From NCBI GenBank assembly GCA_036925085.1, contig JAUPFP010000001.1, positions 16,772,842 through 16,836,841 on the forward strand: DNA of 64,000 nucleotides, in the 5' to 3' direction. Positions 48,531 through 60,941 of this stretch are shown piece after piece. The notes under the pieces were generated by a model that worked only from the letters and a program-made list of their open reading frames with translations, searched no databases and was not told the origin of the DNA. Every line of letters begins with the position of its first letter. Positions within the stretch are counted from its first letter, which is position 1. A program made the position numbers and the translations under genes. This DNA comes from Brachycybe producta. Its lineage: Eukaryota > Arthropoda > Diplopoda > Playtdesmida > Andrognathidae.

Positions 48531-50392
48531 TAATGATATCAACCATGCTTAATACATAGGTGACTCCACCCAAGGAGGCAGGAAACAGCCCAATAAAGTC
48601 CATTCCCCAGCTGTGAACTGGGTACTTCGGCACAATGGGTTGCAAATATCCCTGATTTTTTGCTAACTGTCGTGCTCGTTGACACACCAAACATAACTTA
48701 ACATATTTGGCAGTGTCCCGCTTCATACCGATTAAGAAAAAGCGTGAGTGCAGTCTCTGGTAGCTCTTAAACATCCCGAAGTGACCAGATTTGGGAGTGT
48801 CTTTTAGCCTCCTCAGACAGAAAGCCATGCATGACTTCGAAACTACCAAGACGGTTCACAGCCGATAATGGATGGACCTGATGGCATACCGCATCCTGTT
48901 TGCCACTACAAACTGGACCCGGAGGGTCGAGTTGGGGTCAGTGGAAATTTCCTTCACCACTTTGGAGTACCAGCCATCGGTTGCCTGCTCCTTGACCTAA
49001 TTCACCTCCAAACAGATTAGGGAAATCATCTCATCTACATCGGCTTCGACTTATTCAGGGAAAGAAAAGTACTCAACATCACGCACAGGATACCGACTCA
49101 ACACGTGAGCATCCTCGTGGAGTGTCCCTTTCTTATACTCAACCTTAAACCGGTACTCTTGCAGTTGCATCTGCCAACGCCCCAACCTGCCTTTCAGGTT
49201 TTTGGCTATCTGCAGATAACACAGAGCATGGTGATCCATCATGATCACAAACTCCCGGTTAAAGAGGTAAGGATGGAATTTACCCATGGCAAACCTATTG
49301 CCCAAGCACTCCTGTTTGGTGACTGAGTACTTTGTTTCCGCTCCTTTTATGAGCCTGCTTGCATAGGCCAGAACACGGGGGAACTGTCCTCTGGTAACTT
49401 CTGGTAGACTACAACTCCCAAGCCATACCCACTTTTGCAAAGGTCTTGCCACCTTGGAAAAGTACAGGCCAATCCCTGAAAACTGCGGATGCCTGTCACT
49501 GTTGTCGGAACATCAAACTCCTGGACAGCTTTTACTAGATCCTGGTCCGGAGGAACTTCCTCGGCACTCACTACATAACCGAGATAACGAACTTTCTTAA
49601 AGCCAAAGAAACAATTCAACAGCTGGAGTTTTAGCTCCGCCCCTCGTATCAGTTCCAGGACAGTGGAGAGTCTCTCGAGAAACTGCTTGAAGTTGCTCCC
49701 AAAAACAATATCGTCCAGGTACACCAGACAAGTCTCCCACACAAGTCCCCTGCCAGCAAGAGGTCTAGCGCTCTCTGCATCGTGGCTGGAGCATTACATA
49801 GTCCGAAAAGCAGTTTTCGGAACTCAAACAAACTTTAAGAGCAAATAAATGCTGTCTTCTCAACATCTGGCTCAGTCATCTGGACCTGCCAGTAACCACT
49901 AGCCAGGTCCAAAGTTGCAAAAAACATTGCACCAGCAAACGAATCGAGCGCATCATCAATGTGAGGCCATGGATATTGATCCAGCTTAGTCTGAGGCTTC
50001 AGTTTCCGGTAGTCCACACAAAAATGAAAGCCACCATCCTTCTTGCGAACAATCAATATAGGGCTCATGTAGGGACTACGTGAAGATTGATGACCCCTGT
50101 ATCCAACATCTTCGCCACCTCTTCTTTTTCAATCACTGGTCGCTGGAGCGGTTCGACGCAATCCCTCTAGCACCGGAGGTTGCCCACCGGTATCAATTGT
50201 ATGTTCTACCAAAAAGGTTTCACCCAACTCGGTATAATTGAACTCAAAATGATTCCTGCGGTCCAGTAGGAACTCCTGAAGTTGTCTCACCTCATCAGGC
50301 TTCAGATTGGGAACAAACTTAAGACATTCTTCTAGGGTAGGAGCTGTCGTTATGTTGAGGACCTGGCCTTCACCTCCGGATGCCCCTCTCAA
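48531..50392 (-). pseudogene. Element D Pol: RT, RNase H and integrase N-terminus
   Basis: Minus strand: APTLEECLKFVPNLKP, RT blocks FHFCVDYRKLKPQTK, FATLDLASGYWQVQMTE, LLFGLCNAPATM, the catalytic box as YLDDIVFGS (one codon shorter than A), VRYLGYVVSAEEV, then RNase H TKQECLGNRF and IMMDHHALCYL, and integrase HHCC (SGHFGMFKSYQR, CLVCQRARQ). The region joining RT and RNase H is deleted near 49430-49480. Several shifts. Confidence 0.8.
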
Positions 50393-51580
50393 CTTTGATG
50401 TTGCCTCTCCTAGTCGAACTGTCGACTGAGAGGGGCATCCCCTCTCAACTTCGGCGGCTCTTTCAGCCCTACCACAAAGGCAGCCTCCAAAGCTTGAGTG
50501 GTGGCCACATCCTCCCCTGTCTCTAGGGCTATGGCCCTAGGCCAGGGCCGGCATGCTCTACCAGTTCCACCGATAAGACAATGTGTACGTTTGCTGGTAG
50601 CCATATGTTCTCCCTCAGTCGCAGGAAACAAACTTCCAAGCTTCCAATAAGAGTACTGGTCTTGGGCAGCTCTGGTGAAATTATGTTCACCCACCCGTCA
50701 ACCTGCTCAAGCACCAGTGGGTCCTCTGGGAGGTGCCGTTCCTGAGGCAAGGCCTCTGGTATAGGCGGTGGAACTGATTCCACCTCCACAGGTTTCCCAA
50801 GTGCTTGATCGGTGTATGTGGCTTGAAGGGCGTCTGGCTGTGCATACAGTTTCTGGTGCACGATATCCACCATCAAGCTAAAGCGTGCGGTGTGATCAAC
50901 GCCAAAAATCACTTCGCTCTTTCTTTTTACAAGGAGAAGAGACACCTTGATGGTCTTCTGGTGGATGGTCAAGTCCACCTGTACAACACCTTCTACTACA
51001 GGCTTGATGGTACTTCCAGTACCTCAATGGGCAACCCCATCGATTGTGCCGCCTTCATGCTTATGACCAAAACATTGGCTCCCGTGTCTGCGATCATCTC
51101 CACAAGGAGGCGATCGCCAGTCAATACGAACGCCCTTGGTGCTCCCCAAGCATATGCCCAGCTCTAAAGTTGGAGAATAGGAACCCTTCGGTTCTCATCA
51201 TCGCACTTCTGCCTCCTGTCAACCTTGCCTACCACATTGGACGGTAATACCAGACATGCATAAGTTTGAGATCCAGAGAGACTTCACAGGCCTGGTGGAA
51301 GGTATGGGCACACCAACTCCTCCCACCTGCTCGATGATCGCATGATCGAGCACCTCACCACTATGCGTATAGGGTGAGGGGCAAACCAGTTATCCAACTT
51401 TGCTACCACAACCTCCAATGTGGAGCATGGCTTCGGAAATCCCCACTTTGTAATTTCTGGGTCCACAGACCTAGCCAGAGGCACCCCTGCTTCTTGCATG
51501 ACATCCACATATCTGGAGACCGCCTGAAGGTACGTCCCTTCATCAGAGCGCCGACGATGTCATACACCTAGCTTTCAAGC
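50393..51580 (-). pseudogene. Element D Pol: protease region
   Basis: Spacer GVPLARSVDPEITKWGF (51430-51485), then a protease whose active site is displaced by indels (AGDHCRHGSQCF-like in one frame, 51065-51100), SLLLVKRKSEVIFGVDHTARFSLMVDIVHQK, and the linker with LRENIWLPANVHIV. Gaps of up to about 100 bp relative to A near 50545 and 50845. Confidence 0.75.
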
Positions 51581-51584
51581 ATTA

Positions 51585-51630
51585 CCGATCGCTCACCACT
51601 CAGTATGGTGGCGACCGGCAGCAGTTTAAC
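51585..51630 (-). promoter_or_regulatory. -1 frameshift site (D)
   Basis: GTTAAAC (51624-51630), 5-base spacer, stem CCGGTCGC-CACC / GGTG-A-GCGATCGG with the gag stop in the loop. Fully paired despite the age of D (one G-U pair). Confidence 0.7.
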
Positions 51631-52960
51631 AAAGGCATCTCTTTGTTATCCTTCATTAGTCAATAGTAGAACTGGCCATTTATTATGGTGGCCAGGTACT
51701 TGCAATCTTCCAGCCACACCGGTGCTAAGCCTGGCATAGACTGGAGCTTTTGGCTTGCACCAGGCATCACTCTGGCAACTTGTCCCTTTGTTGCAGCATC
51801 GGGACAGTCTCGTCTCAGTTGCCCTATTTGGTTGCACCCAAAACATGGGTCGACTCGCCTCCTGATCCACGGTCTACACCAGAGCTCGCCTGCTTCCTTC
51901 TCGTCTTACCCCCGGTCTTGGCCACTGCTTTGTCTTACTTGGACAGTGCAGAGGCCTATGCACCTGGCTGGTTTGAAGAAGAAGCTTTGGCAGAGCTCCC
52001 AGCACTAGCCGTGGCACCGGAGGTCTAAGCACTAGCCAGATCCCCTGGGACCACTTGAGTACAGGCAGGTAATCTACCTGCCGCCAGCATATCGGCTTCC
52101 ACAAGCCATGCCCTATGGGCAAATGCCTGTACCGTCTCGGCCTGGCAAACGAACATTTGATCAGTGATGGCCGCCAGGAGCTTCCGTTTGAAACGAATTA
52201 GCCGACTGCTCTCATTTTTGCCCGGACCCATGCATTCGGACAGTTCAATGAACCACCAATAGAATACTTGCACAGACTCGTGACCACCCTGCTTCATCGT
52301 CTCGAACTCCGAGAAGCAGACACGAGCCTGATTTTCCGAACTGAATTGGCTAAACATAGCCTTTTTCAGTTCAGCCCAGGTGAGGTCCGGAAAAGTTTTC
52401 ATCAAAAAAGCTTAATACTCCTCCGTCGGACCATCAAGCAGGAACATAAAGTAACTGCACCTGGACTCATCCGTCCAGCGCTGAGCTCAAGGCTTAGCTT
52501 CGAACATACGGAGCAAAGGCGCCATATCCTCTCGGCCGTCATAACGGACAAACGAGTGGACTGGGTTAAAAACCACAAATGTCTAAACTTACGTTGGGAC
52601 CACTGGAGCGGGCATTCAAGCAGCGGCACTAACCCTGCAAGGTTGCCTGCTCTGGTTTCCCAAAGTGTCAGACACGGAATCAGCTGCCGAGGATAATGCC
52701 AGGTGTACTTTTGGTTGCTGTCTGGATGCGGGAGGAATTCCCCGGCCAAATCCACTAGGAAATGGCCTGGTTTCTTCCTGCAGAGGTGCCAGCCTAGTTG
52801 GCACCAGTGGCGCCTCTCTGTGCAGCCTCCCGCATGGGCGACAGTGAAAACGAACATTTCAACCGAAGGACATCTGTCCTGTAGGCAATTTCCACGTGTT
52901 GCTGCTTGGAGAGCGTAGTCAGAAAGGCCCGTTCCTCCTCTGAAACCACTTTCCACCACG
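51604..52960 (-). pseudogene. Element D Gag
   Basis: Capsid-like segments (FPDLTWAELKKAMFSQF, VQVFYWWFIELSE, RLIRFKRKLLAAITDQ) and the knuckle CFGCNQIGQLRRDC, where the His of CCHC is Gln (51795-51850). The N-terminal part, including the start, is missing: leader sequence begins at about 52965 right after a fragment of the TKQQHVEIAYRTDVLRL helix. Confidence 0.75.
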
Positions 52961-52964
52961 ATAC

Positions 52965-53162
52965 AACATACCAACGTCCGAACCCCACGGTGTACTTGCA
53001 GTAGAACGAGGTTACCAATGGTTTCTGCCGCTGTCCCACGAACCGAAGTCCGCACCCAACAGCGTACTCCCATTGCACGGTGATTTGACTGACTAAACGG
53101 TCAAATCCACATTCGTTAACTGTGCAAGAGGCTGGGTATGAGTGCCCAGCTCCTCCACCAAT
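52965..53162 (-). other. Element D leader remnant and PBS
   Basis: Only about 200 bp: hairpin words ACCAACGTCC and CGAACCGAAGTCCG, the PBS-side hairpin GATTTGAC/GTCAAATC (53081-53107), and the PBS TTGGTGGAGGAGCTGGGCA. Confidence 0.7.
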
Positions 53163-53808
53163 TGTAACGACCTGAGTGGTCCATCACAATACCCAGGATA
53201 AATTTGAACAAAACTTACCCGGCTCCTAGCTCCACATGGGAACAGGATCGCACCTGTACCAGCTCTCTTCATGGTTAACCAGGGTAGTGCCAACTCTACC
53301 GGAGCTTCCCTCACCAGATCCTTCATTCGAAATGCCACCACAATGAGAATATTGTGGTGGACCTTTTTCCACTGAGAGCCAACGCGAGTACGGGCTGCAA
53401 AATGATGGAAACGGATGGTGGAACATCCTGGATATCCCTCTCATTCCGTGGTAACTCCCCAAATCAGACACGACACGGATGTAAGGTGAAAAACAAAAGA
53501 TATATTTATTTACTTACACAAAATATAAGCAGTGGTTCAGCAGCTGGTTAATCCAACCAGCCAACAACACGAGATAAACAAAGCAAACAAAGAACAATGG
53601 AGGTCTCCCTGGCCTCCAGCATAGAAGATGTCAGGTCCTCTGCCTCAAACACACTGCCCAAAACAAATGGCTGACTAGACCATTTATACCTCAAGGTGAA
53701 GACAGTGGTCACTTCTAACCTCTCACCCATTGACTCCAATGGTGTGAGAGGTCTGCTGGCACCAATATGGCGTCCATCCCAGTAGCCTACTGTATGCTGC
53801 CAGGCAGA
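53163..53808 (-). repeat. Element D 5' LTR (A-type, outer end lost)
   Basis: TGTAACGACCTGAGTGG at the PBS side; similar to 14398-14655 and, less, to A. It ends in CCAGGCAGA at about 53808, where ORF3 sequence of G begins. Confidence 0.75.
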
Positions 53809-55360
53809 TCAGAGGAAAGGCCTCCCCAGGTAAACGGTCTATGACCGGATCCTGTGAGGGTGTTCCTACCACTCAAGGAAGTCCTTTAGACGTTGACCCT
53901 TCGGGGGAAGCTGAAGAGGACCAACTTGATCTGTTAGACAAAAGTCGTAAGTACCAAACGCAATCGGAAGGTTTTTTGATGGCGGATGGGAAACGCTACT
54001 ACGTCGGAGAGTTCCCTACTAAGCAGTACTGTAAGGACGGATCGAAATCCAAAAAGAAGTCCAGTGCTGCTAGGAACACTGCCAGGATGAAGGCTTTGGC
54101 TGAGAGGGAGTCTCAGTTAAAGGCGAAGGAAGCTGCCATGGCAAAGTTTATGCCGGCAGTTGGTCTTCTTCCTGAGATTTTTGCTCATCTTGAGGGGGCA
54201 ATGGGTGCTTTCTGTTTCTGGGTTTGCCCAGGGGTGGCGGGCTGTTTGAGTTGGCAGTCAGGAACTCCCAAGAGGAACCGAAGAGCAGAAAAGAAGGCCA
54301 ATCACCCTTCTCCTTCCGCTCCAAGGAAGAGCACTCCCGCTAGTGGTGGTGGTGGTGGTCAGGAACAGAAATCTCCCCGCCCCTTCACCCCACCAGTGAC
54401 TAGTAATCCGGTGGGGAAGATGGCCAAGACCTCTCGTGGAGGTCTGGCCGGCTTCCCCAAAGAAAAGTGGACTCAGCTTGCACTTGCACTACCACCAGGC
54501 TCAGGCGGTACCAAACCTGTTGGTTCGGTCAGTGGGAACTTTCCACGGGGTCAGCTCACCGTTACCTAGCAGCAGGGGCAGCCCACCAGGGACAATTAGT
54601 GTTCCCGCCAAACGGGGTCCTGTGCCTTCCAATGGAAAGACACCTTTTTCTCCGGGTCCTGACGAGGGGGTCTTTGACAAGGGGGTCTTTGTGACTATGG
54701 CCGGAAGAGGTAGCCAGGTTTCCCCAGCCTGAGGGCAATAGTCAATGTTTTGTTGCGGAGCTTCCGTATTTAGAAGGAGAGGTCTTCCTGAATAACCGGC
54801 TTGGTCTGTGGCAAGACCAGCCGGGAATGGAGGGGTACCAATACCACGGGTACTATCATCTGGGAGAGCCACTCTTAGTCCCGTAGGTGCCTTTGTTGCC
54901 GTCATTTGCCATGCGTTATGTGCTGGCATTTGGCAGTAGAGATTATCCGGTGTTGCTGGTCGTGGACGTGTTGAGACAGGAGCTGGATTAGTTCGTCTAG
55001 TCCAGCTCACGGCACCATACGTCTAGCGTCTCCTTGGCAGTGACTTGGAAGTTATGGTTGGGGAATTTGTTACCCAATTGCTACGAGGGAGTGTGTCTGA
55101 TCCCGCAGCCGCTCGTAGATCTTCTGACAAGTCGGATCCTAAGACAGGGTCTGCAGCTTGCCACTCTTGCCATTGATGAATTTTGATGGCAGGAGGAGGG
55201 TGGTGAAACACCCGGATGTGCTCATGGTGGGTACATCGGTGGATGTCAGAGTGGATGGTAGCTCCGACAATTCCACCACCAACAAAGTCAGTCTGAAACT
55301 GAGTGGGGGTCACAGGTGCAATCCTTGCTGGCTCGGCCAACCTGATCCAGGGGTGGATCA
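53809..55360 (+). pseudogene. Element G ORF3 (middle to C-terminus)
   Basis: Starts at the segment matching I 8260. Open frame 53841-54569 has EGFLMADGKRYYVGEFPTKQ, GSKSKKKSSAARNTARMKALAERESQLKAKEA, KFMPAVGLLPEIFAHLEG and a Lys/Pro/Ser-rich linker. After frame breaks near 54500 and 54730 the C-terminal domain is readable (GEVFLNNRLGLWQDQ, YHGYYHLGEPL, MRYVLAFGSRDYPVLLVVD), then decays. Relative to A the linker is shorter. The preserved parts show that the N-terminal KKKSGAA region and the C-terminal domain belong to one gene. Confidence 0.75.
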
Positions 55361-55376
55361 GGGAAGTTGAGAGGAT
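55361..55376 (+). promoter_or_regulatory. Polypurine tract of G
   Basis: GGGAAGTTGAGAGGAT directly before the LTR, identical to A although the LTRs are of different types. Confidence 0.75.
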
Positions 55377-56000
55377 TGTGATGACCCAGTTTTGCTCTTT
55401 TGGAAACAAGACTAAACTCCTGGTGTTGTCTGCTAGGCGACTGTAGAAGGCTGCCCGGCAGATGACAGAAAGGCCAGCAAGGGTCACTGCCAACACCCAG
55501 GTGGAGCAGCCTGGGGTATATAATGGGTGGTGCCATTACATACTGTGCAGTGTGTTTAACCCTTGAAGGGTGTGGATGTGTTTTGGTGCTATTGCTGGGT
55601 GGCCAAGATGACCACCATCATCTGGGTCATCTCTTTGTTCTTTGGTTCCTACACACTGTGTGTCCGTGAAGTTTTTTCATGGAAGTCACCGCGGGTAGGG
55701 TGGGGGTTTCTGGTGGGAGAACACCGGCAACGCACTGTCTTGTTTCCGTCATTTTCGACCAGTGCTTCGTGCGCGGTGTGCATGGTAAGATTCTTCATGG
55801 ATTTACCGTGGATTCTCCATTTCATTCGGCGGCAATTCACCATCTACTTGTGGGAAGAACTCTTGACCGGCGCTACCCGGGGACACGGGCAGGCAAGAGG
55901 AGGGCTAGCCAGCGTTGGGAACCTGTCCTAAGGGAGTTCAGTGGCAGGTGAGACGGAGAAGTTTCGCCTGGGTGTTGTGGTGACAAGTCGGGTCATTACA
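55377..56000 (+). repeat. Element G 3' LTR (E-type, 624 bp)
   Basis: TGTGATGACCC ... GGGTCATTACA. Clearly related to LTR E (36052-36828) but visibly diverged and shorter (the AT-rich tract is missing). Confidence 0.8.
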
Positions 56001-58614
56001 TGATAATGTTTGCAAAAATGAGTAATAATAACATTGTTAATTGTTAAGTTGTTAGTAAAATAATTGCAGAATAAGAAAAAAATATTAATAAACATTCAAA
56101 TTTGAAAATAATAAGTTTCAACAACTTAAGATTGAAGAAGTGCCCCACGATTTTATATCTTCATAAGATGTGAAATTTGTGTTTTTTAAACAGCTAATTG
56201 TCAAGTTCTATCAGCAGTAACAGTGTTAAGTCCACGGTTTTACACATTGGCCGCTAGATGGTGGTTTACCATGTTAAGTCCTATTCCATCAATGAAGAGA
56301 AAAACTTTCAAACAACTCCACTGTAAAATTTAGGTTTGGTTACTTAACACAGTTTACCACTGAGGCTCTTAAATAGATTACTATTACTATTTATATGTGT
56401 CTCTTTAATGATTTTTTCACCAGTCAATTGGGGATACTTCCTGAAGCATATTTTCCAAAAAAATAATGCGTTAATGAAAGGACTACCACCGGACTTTATT
56501 TTATAAACATAAAGAAAAATGCCGGGAACTTTTATTTTTATTGTATAATTTAAATGTTTAAATAAATGTGAATATTTTTTTTAAAAAATCATTTGATTTT
56601 TTAAAAAATAATCATTTGATTTAAATCACTGCCACCCTTGTTAACATTGAGTCTATGAGCTCAATAGAAAACGATGCTAGCGCTCTTTGCGGAGATTTTT
56701 CGAAGTGATTTTTCGATCTAGCCTCTTAGAGATACCCGTTGACATCTGGCTGTGTAGTCATTTATTTGTTATGTGCTCACGTTTTCAGCAACACACATAT
56801 ACATGTCAAACAATATTACTATTTTAAACACATTGCATCTGTATTACAAAACAACACATTGTATTTAAACACATTGCATTTGTATTACAAAACAACACAA
56901 TGTATGACAATAAAAAATTTTTTAATTACAAATGGGTAATAAGAATATTCTGTTGAATCATTGAAGAAGATGTATTTTTGAATGACGTCGGCAACCAGGT
57001 TTCAGAGAACTTGAAGACCTTCAAAGAAAATTTCAATAATAATAATACTCTGACGTCATTGTGTTTTGGCCTCGGGTTTAAGGTTGGGTTTTCCAGAGCT
57101 TTAAGGGGTTTTTGTGTCTACAGTTAAACTATTTATATTCAAATGAATAACAGCTTCTTCTTCATAAGGAGGGAATGGCAAAGCTGAAAAAGAAGCATCC
57201 GGGATGGTTGGGGTCGGCCTAGCCTTTTATGGGTGTGCAATTAAGGGTCCTGGAGCAGTTTTTCTTCACTATAAATATCATTACTGTGTAGTCTTGATAG
57301 GTGTCATTATACAGCATGTGTAAGAAACATTTTGTTAAAAAAACGTTAAAATAGGTTTTGATATGAATAATAAATGTATACGAATAATGTATCGTTTGTA
57401 AAGACAATTTTTTCACAGCTTGTAATTTTCTTCAATCTATGCTTAGTTTTGATTTTAGATTTTTATTATAATTTAATTTTTAAAAAAACTTCAAGTTGAC
57501 TTTAAATTTCAAGTAAATATCGAAGTAGATTGAATCCTGAAATAAGTTAAATTTGAAAATAAATAAAAAATATTGTATTAGAAAATGAATAGTGTTCGGG
57601 AATTAATTGAATATGGAGGTTCAAATTGAACTTGGAATTTAATTTGCAATTGAACTAATTATTCATATGAGTTTTTCTTTGAAATTTTATTTGAATCTTT
57701 ATTTGACTTCATCTTTGAATTTCAAATTGAATTTTGAATTGAAATTTGAGTTGAATTGAACTCTATTCATATGAGTTTTTCTTTGAAATTTTATTTGAAT
57801 CTTTATTTGACTTCATCTTTGAATTTCAAATTGAATTTTGAATTGAATTTTAAGTTGAATTTTGAATTGAATTGAATTTAAAATTGAAATTGAAGTTCAA
57901 ATTGAATTGAGCTTATAACTGAATTGAACTTCGAATTGAATTTTAATTTAAAATTGAATTGAACGTCATTCAAATTGATTTGAATTGAATTGAATTGAAT
58001 TAGATTTGGAATTTAAGCTAGATCTAATTTGGAATTAAAGCTAGATCTAATTTGGAATTAAATTAGATTTGGAATTGGATTAGATTTGGAATTGAGTTAT
58101 ATTTGGAATTGAGGTAGATTTCCAATTGAAACGAATTTAAAACTAAAATAAATTTGGGATTGATTAATTGATTTATATACTTTTCACTGAATTCAGTTAT
58201 TCTAGGTTTACTTTTAATTTGAATTAGTATAATTGAATGAGGTTTCGGTAGGTTTAAAGTTGAATCTTATTTTCAATTGAAATGTATTTTATGTTATTTT
58301 ACGACAAGGACTCTGTAGTGTGCAATATCATGTTTACTGTATATATGAAAAAAATGATCAGCATTTCTTTTCGTTAGCCACATACATTCGGTACACTTCT
58401 AGTTTTAAATTAAAAAATTGTAACATTATGTAAATACTATGTCCTAGCTGGTCGCAAATCTGTCAATTTGGATAAAAACCACGTAAAGTGCAAGCCAAAT
58501 GTAAATAATAAATAGTATACCATAAATTGAATAGTTACAATCGTGTTTAGATATTAAAATAATTAAAATATTCTTAACTAGTGAGGTAACTCGTCATAAA
58601 TGTTGGGAGGTTCT
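56001..58614. other. AT-rich region without recognisable gene
   Basis: 2.6 kb of AT-rich sequence with stops in all frames and only short ORFs (longest about 66 codons, repetitive). No LTR, RT motif, tRNA or CpG-rich promoter seen. It may be host DNA or old decayed repeats. The last third is TTGAAT-rich repeat. Confidence 0.6.
57540..58160. repeat. Degenerate (TTGAAT)n / GAATT repeat region
   Basis: Runs of AATTGAATTGAATT and AGATTTGGAATTG. An 83-bp segment beginning ATTCATATGAGTTTTTC occurs at 57661 and again at 57765 (104-bp tandem duplication). A second minor repeat, GGAATTAAAGCTAGATCTAATTT, lies at 58010-58070. Confidence 0.75.
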
Positions 58615-59141
58615 TGTAACACCCTGTATTTCGCCTTTCTGCCCTTTCCCTAGCCTGGGGGTCCTATGGAATCCAAGGGAAGTACTTCCGCCCCTTTTTT
58701 TCCTCTTGGAACCCACAAAGCTTCTCCACATATCCTGGTTCTGGTATCAGCGGATGGATACCCATTGATGCGTGGTCCCTAGGGCATGGGTACACCTGAG
58801 GTGTGTACAGGCTCTCGGTATAAAAGACCACGTCTCGATATTCTCTGGGTACATTCTCTGATATCGTAACTATGAAATAACTCAATTACTTGAAACTATT
58901 CTCTGTTTATTGCATTGCCATGATTGAGTGCAATAAATATAGTCAATCTACATACGTCTCGCCTGTCTATATGATTTCTTTTCAGCACCAGCATCGATAC
59001 AACAAAATATCATAGAGAATGACCCCGGCACCAGTCTGGACTCAGGTTGTATGACACTATATCTCCAAAGCGAAAAGCGGTATCCGCTCAAAAAACAGAT
59101 TCTACACCTGAGCCCCATAACAAGAGCTCTACATTGTTACA
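58615..59141 (+). repeat. Element L 5' LTR (527 bp)
   Basis: TGTAACACCC ... CATTGTTACA; the ends form a TGTAAC/GTTACA inverted repeat. TATA-like GGTATAAAAGACC at 58817-58829. Same family as 13844-14310 on the other strand. Confidence 0.8.
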
Positions 59142-60356
59142 TTTGGTGGAGGTGTGGAGTACCTCTAAGATATTTCATTGCCGCTGCAAAAAAAAGAATG
59201 TCCGTCCATCCAAGGGTAAATATGCTAAATTGCCACGTGCTTGCTTCGTCTGTCTTGTTTGTTTTTTGTGGGAACCATGTGAACGAATTGTTGGGGCCAT
59301 CCTACTAACCTTAGGAATCACAAGGGAACAACAACTTTGTCCACACGTGCTTCTGTGTTAAAGACTCGTGAATTTCCAGCCTGTTTGGTAGAGTCGATTA
59401 ACCGTCAGCCTCCTTTGGTAGAGAGCGCAACAAGCCTGCAATCCACATGTCTGTGTCTTCGTTTTTTGTCTTTACGTACTTTTTTGTTTTTCGTTCTACC
59501 GCTTCCTGGACCTTTTTCTTCTGTTACCTCGTGGCCCACTTTATTGAAACACCACCACCAACGGAAGGAAGACATCCAAGAACATTAGAGCCATCACCTA
59601 TCATTATTTTTTCCCTCTTTCATCAAAATAAAGTCGGTTACGGACCCTTTCTTTCTCCTTTTTCCATCTCAGCTACAAAAGAGAGTTTTGTTCCTGTTTA
59701 TCTGTTTTCGATTCCATCACTTACCATCACCACCATTACCATTACCATGACCTTTTGTTCTTCTTTCCTTCAATCTACACTGCTGAGTAGGGTATCTCTC
59801 TTCATGTGCTGTTAGCCACATGCAGTGTATCTTAATACACTACTCTATCAGCTGCAATTTCTCCGAGAGAAGAGAAAAGTTGGTCAAGAACTTTATTTCA
59901 AGTACATTTTTCATTTTATTTTATCAAACTTTTTACCCACGTGGTCAGGTACCATTCCCCATGGGGTTATAGAGGTTATTCACCTTTATTCTTTGTGCTT
60001 TATTTCATTAAAGTTGGTTTTTCAGCCAGTTTCTCTTCACTAAGACCACTCCAAGTGCTCCAACTACTCCAAAGAGAGAATAGGAACCGGTTAACAACTT
60101 TATTCATCTCGTTGGCATCTTCTACCCACGTGGTCACCTATTTCATCATCTCACGTGGAGTTACAAGGGGTTATTCACATACAAAATTAGATCAGTAGCC
60201 GATCATCACCACTATTAAAAACTTTTCATGAATTCTACACTGGAATCCGATTTAGATTCAGTTTCTATCGCTTAATCTGTACGATACAACCCCAGATCAG
60301 TTCCACGCCTACTAGAACTCCGAAAAACACACCCACCTCCTGGACCATCTACAAAT
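59142..60356 (+). other. Element L PBS and long leader
   Basis: PBS TGGTGGAGGTGTGGAGT at 59144-59160, the same first nine bases as in A and E. The rest (1.2 kb) has only short ORFs, without recognised domain, and pyrimidine-rich stretches. Typical of a long untranslated leader, or of decayed sequence. Confidence 0.55.
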
Positions 60357-60941
60357 ATGGCCCAACCTTTAAACCCACAACTCATACTCGACAGTGGAGA
60401 TGGTTATAGCAACTCTCCACTCAATCAAGACTATTCTCAAACCGGCCGACCATGAGTTACTGAACAAGGTTTTCCCTCCGGAAGTGAGACCTCAAACTTA
60501 TCTACCAGCAGCCAGGGTGGTCAATGACCAAAAACTCTTAAACAGACCCAACCAAGCCTCTCGCTGCCTGCGGACATGGACCTCTCTGAGACAGTCCGGC
60601 TTTGGACTGCCCTGGGAACCCAGCTGACTACTCAGCTGTCTACCGGCCATTCCAAGCCAAAGGCATCAAGGAGCAAGCATGCATCTACACCACAAGAACC
60701 CGAACATCAATGACACTCAAACCCCGAGCCACAGATAGACCATCACCAACCAAGCACCAGTTCACACGAACCATCACCCATCAGGAGGACCTATCCTAGG
60801 ACTCCTGGACTCCCACAGACATCGTCAGCTCACCAACCCCACGCTGAAGCTCATCACAGTTGGCACAAAGAAGCGGGTGACCAAGTCCCCAACCAATCAA
60901 GCCCAGATATATTACGACTACATCTCAAGTGAGTCCGATAG
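60357..60941 (+). pseudogene. Element L, possible gag N-terminus
   Basis: ATG at 60357, 32 codons to a TGA, then the same frame is readable for about 160 more codons with two further TGA (near 60520 and 60710): Gln/Ser/Pro-rich, with ADMDLSETVRLWTALGTQL. The position after the leader suggests gag, but no capsid motif is visible. Element M's LTR cuts it at 60942. Confidence 0.35.

Larger units (their letters stand above)
41708..53808 (-). mobile_element. Element D, decayed Ty3/Gypsy, split by a LINE
   Basis: Minus-strand order: LTR 53163-53808, short leader, gag 51604-52960, frameshift site, protease, RT, RNase H, integrase (interrupted by the LINE at 44317-48530), integrase tail, ORF3 pieces down to 41708. 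The 3' end and 3' LTR are missing. Many frameshifts and stops: older than A and E. Confidence 0.75.

Noticed and set aside
36052-56000. E 5' LTR and the LTR at 55377-56000 as a pair of one element
   Set aside because: They are too different (many substitutions, AT-rich tract missing in one), while E's Gag is intact. The two flanks also show no matching target duplication.
56001-58614. Host exon or small gene in the AT-rich stretch (e.g. 56739-56939)
   Set aside because: The short ORFs are repetitive (TLYLNTLHLYYK-like) and lack start, splice or domain support.
59337-59815. ORFs rich in Phe/Ser in element L leader as a protein
   Set aside because: They arise from pyrimidine-rich sequence, overlap each other in two frames and show no known motif.
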